The notes below the pieces were generated by a model. The model saw only the letters and a list, made by a program, of their open reading frames with translations, did no database searches and was not told where the DNA came from. Positions 24,919 to 37,390 of a stretch of 64,000 nucleotides of DNA are shown here, piece by piece (the stretch's first letter is position 1; the number at the start of each line of letters is the position of its first letter). The stretch is from positions 749,001 to 813,000 of the forward strand of contig JAPTOF010000020.1 of assembly GCA_028554755.1 (NCBI GenBank), given 5' to 3'. Origin of the DNA: Cordia subcordata. Taxonomy: Eukaryota; Streptophyta; Magnoliopsida; Boraginales; Cordiaceae. Both the position numbers and the translations under genes were made by a program.

Positions 24919-26936
24919 ATGGTGAAAGAATAATCAATTTTTTTTAATTACTCGTGAATTTTAACGTTTTATTTCATTTTACTGTTTAAATTTTTTGACA
25001 TGAATAGTAATTGATTCTTACATAATTCCTCAGATCGATCGTATTCTTTTCATCTTTTAAATGCAGAGTTAATTTATTTTTTGGTTTACGTATTATTTGT
25101 TTTAATTGTATGATTTTGATTTCGATACATTTTATTACTTGTGTCGTTCAAGATTCTACCTAAAATTAGTTTCTACATCTCTAGTTAATGTGATAAATTA
25201 AATCATTTTATCTTTTTTTTATTTGTTTTTATTATAAGACTTCAATTTTTTATACAGTTACAGCTTAAATCACGCATTTTTACCTGAAATTAATAGGACC
25301 TCAGCTGTGTACTTTAGAGATCCAGCCAAAATGACGCTTTTTTAAATGTAATTAGCGTATCACGTTTTATTTTTTAGTATCGTATTGCTCAAAGATCACA
25401 TTTTTACACAAAATCGATAGAATCTTAGATTTGCAATTTAAGGTTCCGGCCAAAACGATGGTGCTCTATTATTAAGGTGGTGATAGTATTATATTCTTTT
25501 CTTTAGCTGGAAATAAATGTCTTAACCACATAATGTGTTGTTAAATTGATGAAGGCATATTTAGATGAGATCTTCACATTTTTCCTTGAACAAAAGCTCA
25601 TCTTTTTTCTAATTAATATTTGGTTTGGATTTATTAAATATATAAAAAAAATGAAACTCCAATTACAGTTTTTTCCAAAAGTTAGAGATGTTTAGCTTCT
25701 TAAACAAGCATTTTTTTAAAGTCTTAAAAAAAGTGTTTCTGATTTAAGCCAATCCAAGCGAGCCCCTTATCTATCATGGATTGTGAAAATATTTTGCCAA
25801 AATAAAACTTTCCAGTCTGTTAGATTCATTTTTTGTGATATTTCTCCTGATCTATTATAGCAAAAAATGGGCGTGTGCACAGTCGGCAAAGAATCTATGT
25901 CATATCACAGTAAATTATTTAGTTGGAGGTCGGGGAGAGCGGCAGGCCTATTGTTTTTCTGGAAAAGACTATGCTGTAGTTGCTGAACTCTTGGTTTGGA
26001 ATGTTATGTCACGGTCGCTAAATCTGTGCCGCTGATCTAAATACCCAAAATTTGGAAAATGCCCTTGCTGAATGACGCAGATGCTGGGTCTGTGTCTTAT
26101 TCTTAAGGCAGTTCCTAGTCAGGAGCTTATAACTCAGTATGATATTGAAGTAGTTTTCACAGTTCATTGCTTCAATTGGATAGGAAATTCCTGTGCTAGT
26201 GGGAGTCACTTCTATTATAAGATCTTCGCTGTTTCTGGATTGGGTATTTCAAATCATGAGATTATGATTGATAGATAATTGTAGAGATGGCCGATATCAT
26301 TAAAAAGAATAATTCCTATGACTCTTGATAAAATCGGAGCGCTACCCAATTTTCATAGTCCTGGCATGCATATAGCAAATGTGTCTATATGTGTAAATGT
26401 TTGATGTTTTAAAAGTTAGCAGTCATCTGGACCCTATGCCACAGGGTTGTACTAGCCGAGAGGTATTTTCTGCCTAATATGATTACACTCGTTTATACTG
26501 TTCAACAAATTACGTACATATTGATCCATCTTGATTGAGTTTGATTCACTTATACCGTGTGGTTCTTGTTTTGGGAACAGACAACATCCAGGCGTCTTGC
26601 TGACAGAAAGGTCGAGAGATTCGAGAAGAACGTCACCAAGCGTGGAGCAGTCCCTGAAACAACGGCAAAAAAGGGAAGCAACTATCCTGTTGGCCCTCTC
26701 TTGCTTGGCTTCTTCGTATTCGTTGTCATTGGATCATGTAAGATTTGCTCAATCTTCAGTTTTCCCCATTGGACTCTTTGGTGCTTCCATTGACTCTTTT
26801 TGGTGCTTTGACATATTGTTCACTTTCATTCTTCGTCTCCTGTTTATTTAATACTGAGTTTTCTCATTGAAATTTTCTTCTTCTGCCAGCTCTCTTCCAG
26901 ATAATAAGGACAGCTACAAGCGGGGGAATGGCGTAA
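24919..26936 (+). CDS. RAMP4: RAMP4/SERP ribosome-associated ER membrane protein
   Basis: Tail-anchored protein of the Sec61 translocon region that protects membrane proteins during ER stress. Coding exons: 24919-24921 (only the ATG), 26581-26737 and 26890-26936. Splicing ATG|GTGAAAG to GGAACAG|ACAACATCC gives MTTSRRLADRKVERF, the exact start of plant RAMP4. The next junction (TCAT|GTAAG to CCAG|CTCTC) gives the ending GSSLFQIIRTATSGGMA. The total is 68 aa, the normal family length, with a basic N-terminal half and one hydrophobic span at about residues 37-59. The 1.66 kb first intron carries a MITE remnant. The promoter has a CCAAT-N9-CCACG element, so induction by ER stress is likely. It converges on LCR, a neighbour it also has in Arabidopsis. 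Confidence 0.94.
25551..25766. mobile_element. Decayed MITE of the GTTTGGATTG family in RAMP4 intron 1
   Basis: The right end reads AAGCCAATCCAAGCGAGCCCC, the inverted family terminus. The left end (AAGGCATATTTAGATGAG) is a weaker match. The interior includes TTTAGCTTCTTAAACAAGCA, shared with the copy at 1879-2077 (TTTAGCTTCTTAAACAGCG). Confidence 0.55.
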
Positions 26937-27280
26937 ATTAGAATGTGATCTTCTGTTATAGGCTGTTTCGCCTACTATTGGCCCAAATGTAGAAATCGAT
27001 GAGAATCTTGACCAATTTGAGAATGTTGTGATAATTTTGTTGAATTTGGAAGGAAATTTAAGATCTTCTCTTCTTGTTACCATTATTCGCGTTCCATTCT
27101 GCTTGCGCTCTTGTAAACTAAGCATTCGTGATCCAAAACGTTCTTGCTCAGCTGTTTCTAAAAATCTGTTGCTTGGTGACTCGGTGCAAGCAAGTATGCT
27201 TCTTCTAGGGAAGGTACTTACGATGGCTTATAGAAAACTTGATTCACGTTGCTTTCTCATGAAAACAGAAGGTGTTGAGA
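26937..27280 (+). other. RAMP4 3' UTR and flank
   Basis: Follows the RAMP4 stop. No family resemblance was seen in the short open frames. Confidence 0.45.
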
Positions 27281-27569
27281 TATCATAAGAGAGAAATCTT
27301 CCCCACATAATTGAACAATTAACAAAGGTGTTTTCACTGCAAATACTAGCTATTGCCAAGATAATGGTCTACTTTTTCACATTCACCGTGCAATACATGT
27401 AGTTATTGATAGACAGAAGAATTATGGTATACACTTCCGTGTATTAGTTAAAGCGTTATGCATGTCTGGTGGAGATCATATTCACTCTGGTACCGTAGTA
27501 GGTAAATTTGAAGGGGAAAGAAACATTATATCATACAAGAGAGAGCTTCCCCACATAATTGAACAATTA
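27281..27569. repeat. 41-bp direct repeats flanking the plastid insertion
   Basis: TATCATAAGAGAGAAATCTT at 27281 and TATCATACAAGAGAGAGCTT at 27529 both continue into CCCCACATAATTGAACAATT. The two copies (27281-27321 and 27529-27569) differ at about four or five positions. They border the rbcL fragment almost exactly. Confidence 0.85.
27327..27527 (+). pseudogene. rbcL (fragment): Nuclear copy of a chloroplast rbcL fragment (NUPT)
   Basis: Translation gives [20 protein letters not shown], then [15 protein letters not shown] and [20 protein letters not shown], an internal stretch of Rubisco large subunit near its C-terminal barrel. Relative to the plastid gene, three codons (LAH) are missing after FTANTS, and there are several substitutions (for example A to V, R to C, D to N). 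Only about 67 codons are present and there is no promoter, so it is a non-functional transfer. Confidence 0.9.
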
Positions 27570-28334
27570 GGCTTCAAAGTAGGAACTGTTAAATCTGTAA
27601 TATTGTTCCACATGAGCTGCGAATCATTCCCTTCGGGTCTCAAGTAAACAGTTTTATATTTTCTAATAACGTTATGACGTAGCATAACGTTATGAAGAAG
27701 TACCGCGTGCATCATTTTTAATACAATGTTGCCAAGACTAAGGCTAGTACAATCACCCAATACAAGCCGCTCGATTGCCACGGTTATTATTACAAAAACA
27801 ATAGAAAATATAGACCGATGTACAACAGAAGCTGCTTGATTGCCACGGTTAATATTACAAAAACAAAAGAGATGTACACCAATGTAAACCAACGGTTAAA
27901 ATTTTTTTCCCAACATTGCTGCAGTAACATCAGACAAATACGAGGGAAGCGAGGAAAGGTTTCAGGTTCACTAGTTCATGATCTTACAACGAAAAATGAT
28001 GGCTGACTAGCTTAAAATCCAAACACATGGCACTTTTCCCCTTGCAATGCATGAGAAAAGGATGCATGATTGACTAACACTGCTCATGCTGCGATGAGCA
28101 AAGCAAAAATGCTATTGGAGAGACTTTAGAAATGCAAACTAAATGAAAACACAGGGCACCTTCCGACAAGTCATGAAGATAATACAAGTAGCTTACTTAT
28201 TACATCTTAATTTCTGGATGTTTATACAGGATACATAATTGATAAGTCTGGCTAGAGGGGTCTGTAAATTCTTAGAACAAATATACAGAAATCAGACTGC
28301 AAATTGTGATTGCAAAGCAGCAGTCAAGTAAAAG
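27570..28334. other. RAMP4-LCR convergent intergenic stretch
   Basis: No gene. It contains a palindromic TAACGTTATGACGTAGCATA stretch near 27665 and a 65-bp period duplication (27770-27895) with ATTGCCACGGTTA in each copy. The part next to 28335 is the LCR 3' UTR. Confidence 0.5.
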
Positions 28335-31300
28335 TTAAGCTAAGGCTGTGAGACATGGGTGAAACACAGTGCCACATGCAATCCATTGCCTCTTTCTCCC
28401 ATGTGGCAATATACAACCAGGAACCTTCAGCCATTCCCTTCTTGATAAATTGTAGGTAATCAGCCGATTCATTTGTCTTGATCTCAGCGATAGCATAAGC
28501 AAACCTTTATTACCCAGACAAGTCATTTTAACGTGCTTCCCGTAAAACTCCAAGCACAATATGTTTGGCATTCTGTCAACCTCCTTCCACAAAAGAGTCA
28601 TCTTTTGCAGCTCCCATATGTAGACACATGTGGCAGCGTTCTTTCTCAGCAGTCCCACAAGCATGATATTTCCCCCACATTCTGCAAGTGCGGTGTCACT
28701 TGCTTGTAGAGGTGAAGGGATTATGAATTGCTTCCAGACCCCGGTAACCATATCATAGGACACAATTCCATCAGGATTGGAGCGCATGAAGTAAATGGTG
28801 CCCCCTATGGACACTGCCTGTGATCTGAAGTTCAGTGCCAATGGAAGCTTAATATGTGAAGGCATGCTTCCTGGACGGGTCCAACTATTACTTGCAGAGT
28901 TATAAGCTTCATACTCCCCGTTACAACCAACCCAAAGGATCTTGTATCCTTCACTGGTTGATTTTCCAGTCAATGTCATGCCAACGGCAATTCGGGACCA
29001 GACCTTAAATGACCTAGCTGGCAACTCTTTAAAGGATCTTGTAAGAGGATTACATACATAGAAGCTCCTATGACCAATGTCTAGAAAACAGACTAGACCC
29101 CCAGCTGACGCCACTGGCAAGACAATCAACTTTGTTGGCAGTGCAGGAATTGTTGTCTGATGCCATTTCTTCATTGTAGGATCATACATGGCTCCATTAT
29201 CCAGGTTTTCATGGGTAATGGTGTAAAACCAGAGTTGGGCCTGTGGAACTTGGGCATATTGTTGATAGAAACCCTGAGAATTCAGCATTGAGTTCCACTT
29301 TTTGCAAACTAATCCGAAGCGGAAAAACGTGGCAATTGGTAATCTGGCAATAACAGCTTCGAAGAGGTCTTCTGGAAGTTCTTTCCAGATATGCGGTTCC
29401 ATCTCAATTGAGCTTGTAGTTGTAGTTATTTTCCCTTGATTCCGCTCCTTTCGAGCTTTTTTTGGTGGAGAAGGTTTGCAAGGATCCAACATTTTCAAAT
29501 TTTCAGATTTCCCTGCAGTCATGATGAGATCACAGCAACTATCTTCCACAGACGTATCTTCAAAATTCAGGAAACACCATCTGGTCAAAATGAGAAGACA
29601 ACACATCAGATTCCTCAACTCTAGCTTCTTTGAACATTACTGGATGTGTATAAAACTAACATCTTATGCATCGCTTGCAGGACAAGAACAAGCAAACGAG
29701 CAAATGGGGGGAAAAGGAAAAAAGAAAGAAAAAAAGAAAAAGAAGAAGAAAAGAACTTTGTTAACTGATTATCCCTTGTCATATATGCATTGTATGTGAT
29801 TGCACAGTGCAAATTGATACCAGCTTCAGTTCACAATTTAATAATTTTCTAGAAGTTCAATTACCATGATAAAATAAAGGAGGGCATGTGGCAGTGTATT
29901 TGAAGTGTGTACATCAACAATTTAATAGAAGAAGGTTATAACTCACAATATTGGAATTTTAGAAATTCAAGTATGTAGGCAATAGAGGCTGACATAATGA
30001 GCATCAAGATCCTTATGAATAAAGAAACAAGATCTGATTAGCCAAGAACCAGGATTATGTAAAGACATAGATTTGACAAAGACAATAAAAGTCCAGGAAA
30101 TGACATAAACAAATTACCTGTAAATTATACATCCAGAAAGCTTTCAAAACAAAGGCCCTCTTTACACTACAAGTCATTATCAATGGAGTTCCTACTCGTA
30201 GGAAATCTTTTGATTTGCCTCATACAGTAGAGTGCAAATATATAATAACTGATTATAAAGATCTTGCTTATATTATTAACTTACAAGTCACATGCGAATA
30301 TCCCCTCAAGGGTGTTCATATTTCTAGGAAATGTTTCATACAATTGGCAGGTAATGCCCTCAGCTATGCTTCTTACTGTGTCATAAAAACAGCAGATGCG
30401 AGTGGCTCGAACTATAGTACTGCAGAGGACCAGGACAGCATTCACCTACTGATTCCTGAGAGTTCAATTTGCAATTCCAGCTACTTATATGGAAAACTGA
30501 GGGCAGGAATGATACCCGGAAAGAACATATAAAGTGGAGAGAATAAACAGCCTCAAGATAAAAATTGATAATATGCTATTCCCTTCTTAATAGGTATAAA
30601 ATTTCCAAATCATTAAGCAGCCTGCTCATATTAACATTACCACACAGATCCTTTCTAACTTGATAGACCCCTGAAAACAGTACGTTTGTCACTAAAAACA
30701 TAGATCGACAACATTCTTTCAGTGTAAAAGAACTCCCTGAGTTTAGCTCCAAGTGGTCCAGGCAAACTGCTAAAGCAAAGAAACAAACTTGCAGACCATT
30801 TCGATCCTGTTACCAGGTTCACAAAATAAGAGCTTATGTGATTGGTCTTAGACAAAAAAGAAACAAACTTGTAGACCATTTCAATCCTGTTACCAGGTTC
30901 ACAAAATACGAGTTTATGTAATTGGTTTTGGACACAACTACAGCTTCAGAGAGAGTAAAATACATGAACAACTACAAGGCACCCTCTCATTTGGGACTAC
31001 ACTTGATAGCTTGAAACGTGCCGTAACTTGCATTTGACAAAACCATTAGCATTTTTCATCATTGCAGCAAAACACATAAAACTATCTGTAGATCAAAATT
31101 CAAAAGGTATGCTATAATCAAAACCATTTAGAGCATCCCTTTTTCCATGGATAAACAATGGAGGAAATCCTTTTATATAGAGCTTCAAGGAGACGCAACA
31201 ATAACAAGATTCACTTTTCTTACAATTTACAGAAAACCAATACGAAAACTGATGAGAACACCCTTTCTTCTTACAATTTATATAAAAACCACAATTATTG

Positions 31301-31758
31301 TAAGAAAACTGTTATAAAATGTAAAGAAGACAAACTAGTACAAAAGCAGCCCAAAATAATGCCAGTCTCAGAAGATATTAACAGGATTTAATCCACATTA
31401 AATACCATATATTATTTACAAATGCTACAATCGGAACCCAAATTTAATCTAAAATCACTAATCATAAACATCGCTAAGAGACTAAAAATTTTCAACAAGA
31501 CCCCACATACACCACGGAGTAGCTGATATCATTGTGGTCAACACATACATGTATGCAAAACAAAATCAGAATAAAAGGGAGGATGGTAGACCTGGGTTGG
31601 TGCAAAGGCAGCGACGGCGGCAGACGCGGCGGCGACGGTGGTGGCGGACGAAGCTGAAGAAAATAGTGATTACTATTATCAGAAGGTGAACCGTAGAGCT
31701 GAAGGAGTTCTTGAAGTTGACCAATGAACTGTCTCAGCATGGCCAGCTCTTCTTCCAT
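28335..31758 (-). CDS. LCR: F-box protein LCR (miR394 target), two exons
   Basis: Substrate receptor of an SCF ubiquitin ligase that controls leaf shape and stem-cell competence. Coding exons are 31758-31592 (MEEELAMLRQFIGQLQELL, then a proline-rich stretch) and 29580-28335. The junction CCCAG|GTCTACC to TTGACCAG|ATGGTGT keeps frame. The product is 470 aa (Arabidopsis LCR 467). A basic PPKKARKER patch lies at about residues 94-102 and the F-box (IWKELPEDLFEAVIARLP) at about 119-160. A kelch/F-box-associated beta-propeller region follows, with RSFKVWSR, GYKILWVGC and a conserved C-terminus RKRQWIACGTVFHP. The miR394 site lies at codons 388-395 (KEVDRMPN). The only in-frame ATG before MEEE is absent, which fixes the start. 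The 2 kb intron has a tandem duplication. Confidence 0.95.
28565..28584 (-). promoter_or_regulatory. miR394 target site in LCR
   Basis: The mRNA strand reads GGAGGTTGACAGAATGCCAA. It pairs with miR394 (UUGGCAUUCUGUCCACCUCC) with one mismatch at miRNA position 14 and none around the cleavage point (positions 10-11). This is the known regulatory site of the family. Confidence 0.93.
30774..30935. repeat. Tandem duplication in LCR intron, about 79-bp period
   Basis: AAAGAAACAAACTTGCAGAC near 30776 recurs as AAAGAAACAAACTTGTAGAC near 30856. Both continue through ATCCTGTTACCAGGTTCACA to TTATGT[G/A]ATTGGT. Confidence 0.88.
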
Positions 31759-31993
31759 AACACACCTGACAGACCCAACCCCCACCCCCCGCCACCTACC
31801 CCCTACGCCCACCCATACCCCCAACCCACCCCCCACACAAACACACACTTCTTCTCTCTAAATCTATTGTTGTTGTATGCTGATATGTGTACTTCTGTTG
31901 TACTATATCCAACACTAAAACACCCTCTGTGTGTGGAATAATGTGTTTTCGTGTGTGTGAAAAAAATGCTTCTCTTCTTCTTCTTCTTCTTCT

Positions 31994-32026
<33 letters not shown>

Positions 32027-32100
32027 GTTTGGGATTGTTAATGTTGTTGCTCTTCTTCTTATTACCATTGTTACACGTCAGCAGGCCCATAAGATTATGA
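31759..32100 (-). promoter_or_regulatory. LCR leader and proximal promoter with microsatellites
   Basis: Upstream of the LCR ATG. On the plus strand it has a C-rich tract (31776-31835), then (TTC)n at 31971-31993 running into (TTG)n at 31994-32030. No TATA box was assigned with confidence. Confidence 0.4.
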
Positions 32101-32223
32101 GTAATGTTGACCTTTTACGCAACTTTTTTGCCCACACCCAATTTTTTTCTCTCTACTTTTTTATTTACTTTGAGGGCTTTACAATTTCTTATTTTTGTCG
32201 AAATTATTTGTTACATAAATATA

Positions 32224-32445
32224 GGGCAAGTTTAAATTGATTATTTTGAAAGTATTTTTTAATAAATTTTGGAAAAAAAAGATCTTTTGAGAACTTAAAA
32301 ATTTTGGTTTTTAAAAAAGTTATATTTGTATTTTTTTAGAGTTTTAATTTTTTTGACAGCCAAGCTAAAGAGTTATTATAAAAAAAATGTACTTTTTAAG
32401 AAGAAAAAAATATTTTTTCTAAAAAAAACTAATCGAAAGAGGCCC
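32224..32445. mobile_element. MITE of the GTTTGGATTG family, decayed
   Basis: The left end is GGGCAAGTTTAAATTGATTA, and the right end inverted is GGGCCTCTTTCGATTAG. Flanks are ATA and ATG, a possible diverged 3-bp duplication. The interior shares AGCCAAGCTAAAGAGTTATTA with the fragment at 3219. Confidence 0.65.
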
Positions 32446-35400
32446 ATGGCGTTAAATAATTTAATAATTTGAATATTTGTTTTTTGTGTTTGATGATAGG
32501 TGGAGATCTTTTTTAATTAATTTTGGGAGTATAAAAATTATTAAATTATTATTGTACTGTTAATTTAACATGTAATTGGAGATGTTTCATATCATTTATC
32601 TCTTATTTATAGAAGCTTTATATTTCTCCTCCTTTTTTCTTTTTCCAGTTTACCCTTCTTTATATTTTCACTTAACGGTATCTTCTTTCCCCCTTGATTT
32701 ATTTTTGAAGGGATGAAGATAATATTGCATGGAAAGAAAAGAATAAATATCTCGTTTCTTTTTTATTTTCTTTGATTTATTCTAAACTATAAATTTTGTA
32801 TTGAGACCAACTCGATCTAAATTAGCAAGCCAACTTAGAAAGAAATTAAATTCAACTAACTTTTTAGATTAGCTCAAAAGCGAGTCATTTCGAAACATAA
32901 TGACACCAAACTCTTTTTCTTTGCCTTGGAAAAGCCTATCTAGCCGGGTTTTTGACCGATTAATTATAGTTTTTTCCTTTATCTATCTTGTGGTTTAATC
33001 AGTGGAAGACTAGAGATAAATAGATAATATAGTCAATTTTCACTAATATCAGTATTAATCCATCAAGTTGGCTAATCTGTTCTGTTACTAACAAATAATC
33101 TTCTCGCCATACACTATGATAAAATAAAATACAATAAAATAAAAATATGTATATTCTTTTCCAACTAAACAAAACATATATTTATGTAGCTATCTGTCTT
33201 AATTTTTACGCAAAATTACAACTATTAAATATTTCTGGAATAGTCATCTTGTAACATTAGGTTCATAATTGTAGACAAAAAAGTTAAGTGTTTTACCAAC
33301 TCCTAATTGAATATGATATTCAAAGTAGTAATACAAGATAATACTTTTATTAGCTAAATTCATTGTCTTGTTACACAAGCTGGCTAGTAGACCTTTTTTT
33401 TAAAAAAAAAAAAAAAGGTTGGAATTAATTATTTATTTGGTGGTTTGTTCTTTTTCTACGTTACTGGGGGAATCACAATTCGGCTACGTTATCTTCAACT
33501 AAATGCATCCATTGTCATGCAAGAAAATGGACAAGAATCAAACTGAAGCATTAGATTTGTCAGGAAGAAAAAGATGTTTCATGAACTTATAGGTTTGTCT
33601 AAATTCAACTTGCTTATCACAACGTGCCTTAACCCTATAAGCATCTTCCACGAATCAGGTATATACAAAAAAATTTTCCTTTTTCTTCTTTGAGGGGTTG
33701 GGGAATGTTGACCAAAAGGAAAAAAAACAAAGAGGAAGGAAAAAAAAAAACTATTGACAATTCAGAGCTTTTCATAATATTATGATTTATTAAAAAAAAT
33801 TGATTGTTATAAATTATTTATTGTAGTTATAATTAAATGATATAAATATTAACACTGATAAGAGATTTGAATGTCAAGAGAGTGTTCAATTATATTTATG
33901 TTGTTACGTATTTATTTTATTGTCATCAGTAATTTAGAGAGTACTTCAAGTGGTTGAGTATATTTGCTTGGGAAGTGATAAATTGGATTCAAATTCCGTG
34001 AGGGCTTGAATTGGAGATGGAGTAGTAAAACATATATATATATATATATATATAACATTGTATATTATGAAGAATTCTAATATTACAGTACGTATTTGGA
34101 AGGATTATTGCCATTGGCTTGAATTACCTCTTTGTGTTCTTTTGTCTCTTGCTTGTTTCCACGCAGATTGCATGATTGTCCAAAAGCTTTTCGATTTCTA
34201 TGATGACTTTGGAGAGCCTATACTCGATGCTCCTTTGCTTTTTCTCTGCTTGCTCAAGTAGACATCAATTATATGCCCTCGCGTATTTTGATGATAATTA
34301 TCACATCACTTTCATTCATTTGTAATATTTGCATTTTTTTAAACTTATATAAGGAATTAATGTAATTTTTTCATATATATGATTTTCTTTTTGGACGCTA
34401 CACCAATTCAACGAGCATTATTTTAGGGGACGAGTCTCCTTGAATATTGTTGCTTAAAAGCACCTTGATCACATTATGTGGATCTTCAAGAACCAATGTG
34501 GATGTCTAATGTAAGGGAGAGTCCAAAATTAAAAAAATTGATATGTGAATTTGAGACATATGATTCACCTAATTAAGAAAGACATAATTCAAATTAATTA
34601 GATAAAAGACTTATTGTACAAGTAGTTTCTTTTTGAAGCAATTTCATATAGTTCAGCAACCGATGGATGTTGCATGATGCATCATGAAATGCCACTCAAG
34701 CAAAGCCAGATGACTCTTCTTATGCAATATTAATCACCATCCGTACCAAACTAGCCGATGAAGATCATCCATCAAGGCAACCCCAGGGATCTTCCTTACC
34801 AATTTTTTTTATGGCTTCCTCTAGTATCCATGGATTTAAATCTAAAAATTTGAAAATATTACGAAGTTAGCATCATGGGAACCCTAATTTATGACATCTA
34901 AATTGAATTATTCAAGAATTAAAGTTGATTTGCTTTGCAAAAAGAATATATCAATGAACTTTTATGAAATGGTTTCATGAGATTCAGCCAATTGCTTTGA
35001 TCACGGAATATTTTTGAAAAATAGGAATTTGTGCTATTAAAAGATTTCCTGCTATTATTTATAGTATGGAATGATTCAATCATCCACGAGATCTACCAGT
35101 GATATTAATTAATAAAATCGAGATTATATACTATAGACTACAAATTTTCAAATTCAGTTCATTTTGTCAATGTACCCAATGTTTGAGGGTGCTGGTCAAG
35201 TCAAGGAAATTTATCCCCGAATATTGCGTTATACACCAACATGATAAGTTTCAAAAAGCAAATCATTGCATACCACACGCACTTGTTTCTTGGGTGATTA
35301 TGACAGTTGCAAACAAATATTGTGGATTATTCTTGATCAACAAATCATAATTACATTAGTCAAAAAAGGACTATATGTACTTTAATTTGCTATAGATTGA

Positions 35401-35701
35401 GTGTTCCCCCTAGTCTAATACTCAGCTCGTGTGGTGGTTTCTACTTTCTACTTTCACTATTAACTGTCACATCAACCCATAAAATAAAATATATATATAT
35501 ATATATTTGCATTTATGTACAGTTGAAGGTGTCGAAGAAGTTGGTAAACTTCATTGGTTTGTCCATTTATATCTTATATATTTATAATTGGAAAAGCTGG
35601 ATTTATTTATTTATTTATTTTTCGTTTTAGCAGGATACTCACCCCAAAAAGTCCTTGAATTTTACATTATGGGTCCAGCTAAGTCTCACTATATATACAT
35701 G
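32446..35701. other. AT-rich intergenic DNA
   Basis: No gene recognised. It contains a SINE-like element (33935-34030) followed by an (AT)n run (34031-34054). Confidence 0.5.
33935..34030 (+). mobile_element. SINE-like, tRNA-derived element
   Basis: A-box-like CTTCAAGTGGTTGAGTA (33944-33960) and B box GGATTCAAATTCC (33985-33997) are in the right order and spacing (about 35 bp). No target duplication was found, and the tail runs into an (AT)n tract. Confidence 0.55.
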
Positions 35702-36504
35702 CAGGGACATACCCAAGATGAGATATTAGAAGAGGTTAAATATAAAATATAAATAGAAGAGATTTTAATAAAATATAAAATAAAGACCAAAAAGTATTAG
35801 GAGCAGCAATTAAGTTATTATTCCAATAAGATTGAAGAGAGTAGAGACTAAAGAATATCTTAATTTACCATCAAGATTATAGAAAAAAAACGTTCTTACC
35901 TTTTGCTCTAATTCAAAAAATGATGAAAAATAAAATTATGTAGAGAGAGAAGGAGAAGAGATCTTACGTGTTATCCAAAAAGAGAGAGTAATGTTCTACT
36001 TTCTGATAATTATTCAACTAAAATTGCAAAACCTTATCTTAGGATAGATAGACGGTACAATCAATGCCCCCTCTTTTTTGTGAATTCGCTTCTAATCAAT
36101 ACAATCTTAGAGAGAAGTACCTCCCCTGCCATTAAAAAAAAAACTAAAATTGTAAAAACCAAAAATGAAGACGATAAATATAAAAGGTTAATGGTAAAGT
36201 GATCAATTTACAAAAATAAATTAAGTTACCATTTATTAAATTAAATTTTTCATTCTAAACAAATAATTATCAAATCAATTACATGCTTATTTATCTCTCA
36301 AATTCCATGTGCTTGATTTTCTAACTTCTAAAAATAAAACATCATTACCAATTTGTAAACTAATTTGTTGTGCATGTTTTGTGCTTTCCCCAAAGTTGGT
36401 TGTGTTTTCTCCAAAATTTGTACACAAATTTATCTCATAACCAAAAAAAGAAAAAAAATGGAGGGGGGAAGGCCCCCCCTAAAACATATGTAGTTCCGTC
36501 CCTG
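35702..36504. mobile_element. Non-autonomous hAT element, 803 bp
   Basis: The termini are CAGGGACATACCCAAG and, inverted, CAGGGACGGAACTACATATG, like the CAGGGGCGGA ends of plant hAT elements. The flanking octamers are TATACATG (35694-35701) and TGTACATG (36505-36512), 7 of 8 identical, as expected for the 8-bp hAT duplication. No transposase is present. Confidence 0.75.
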
Positions 36505-36779
36505 TGTACATGTGACCCTAATTTGTTAAAAGAAAATGATTCAGATTAATTAAATACGAGATGCATTAAAATTAACTCGAAATCTAATTTCTTAACTAAA
36601 ACTTGAAAATGTTAAGAATTAATGAACTTTTATCAATAAAATCAATTGGTTAATATATATGAGGAGTGCTCAAACTTTATTAGGTGATACTAATTGGTTA
36701 CATGAGGAGTGACTAAAAATTTTATAAAGTGATTTTGAATATTAAGATTTTTCTATGTGAGATAAATGTATATTCCAAC

Positions 36780-37390
36780 ACCTCCCTCTATGTAAGAAAA
36801 ATGTATATTTTAATACATCCCCTCACGTGCAACATGATAAGAGTTGGTGAAATAGAATGGAGCTCCACGAATAGGTTGGGAGTTGTGGTGACCACAATGG
36901 CCCTCCAAGTGGAAGGAATTCCACCACATTTCCCCACGTCTAACTTGATAAGAACTGGTGAAACGAAATGGTCTCGATGTGAGAGCTTCACAAATAGAAT
37001 GGAGATGTGACAACACCTTCCCTCATGTATAACCCGATATTAACAGGTGAGATGGAACGATGCTACACGAATAGGATGGGGTTGCAGCAACGACAATGGT
37101 CCTCTACGTGGAAGGAATGTATATTTCAACACCTTTCCTCACATGTGACTTGATAAAAACTGGTGAAATGGAATGATATCAATGTGAGAGCTTCACAAAT
37201 AGGATGGGGGATATGACAACACCTCTCCTCATGTGTAACCCAATATTAACTAGTGAGACGTAACAGAGCTACAGGAATAGGATTAGGGGTGTAACAACTA
37301 CAACAATTACAATGTGAGAAGCTACAAGAATAGGATTAGGGGTGTGACAACTACTATGGTTATAATGTGAGAAGAGTGTCACAATGGTCT
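36780..37390. repeat. Tandem repeat, about 190-bp period
   Basis: About two and a half diverged copies. CTTGATAAGAACTGGTGAAA (about 36942) recurs as CTTGATAAAAACTGGTGAAA (about 37149), each followed by GATGTGAGAGCTTCACAAAT or AATGTGAGAGCTTCACAAAT. The phrase CACGAATAGG[T/A]TGGG and CAATGG[C/T]CCTC[C/T]A[A/C]GTGGAAGGAAT also alternates. Sequences at 36705-36775 and 37530-37590 (AAATTTTATAAAGT...TTATGTG) bracket the array. Confidence 0.78.

Noticed and set aside
25835..26278. Open frames within RAMP4 intron 1
   Set aside because: No domain or family resemblance, and they lie wholly between the ATG exon and exon 2.
31796..32240. Open frames with poly-Gln, poly-Thr or poly-Cys runs
   Set aside because: They are readings of the (TTC)n/(TTG)n microsatellite upstream of LCR and lack any non-repetitive protein signal.
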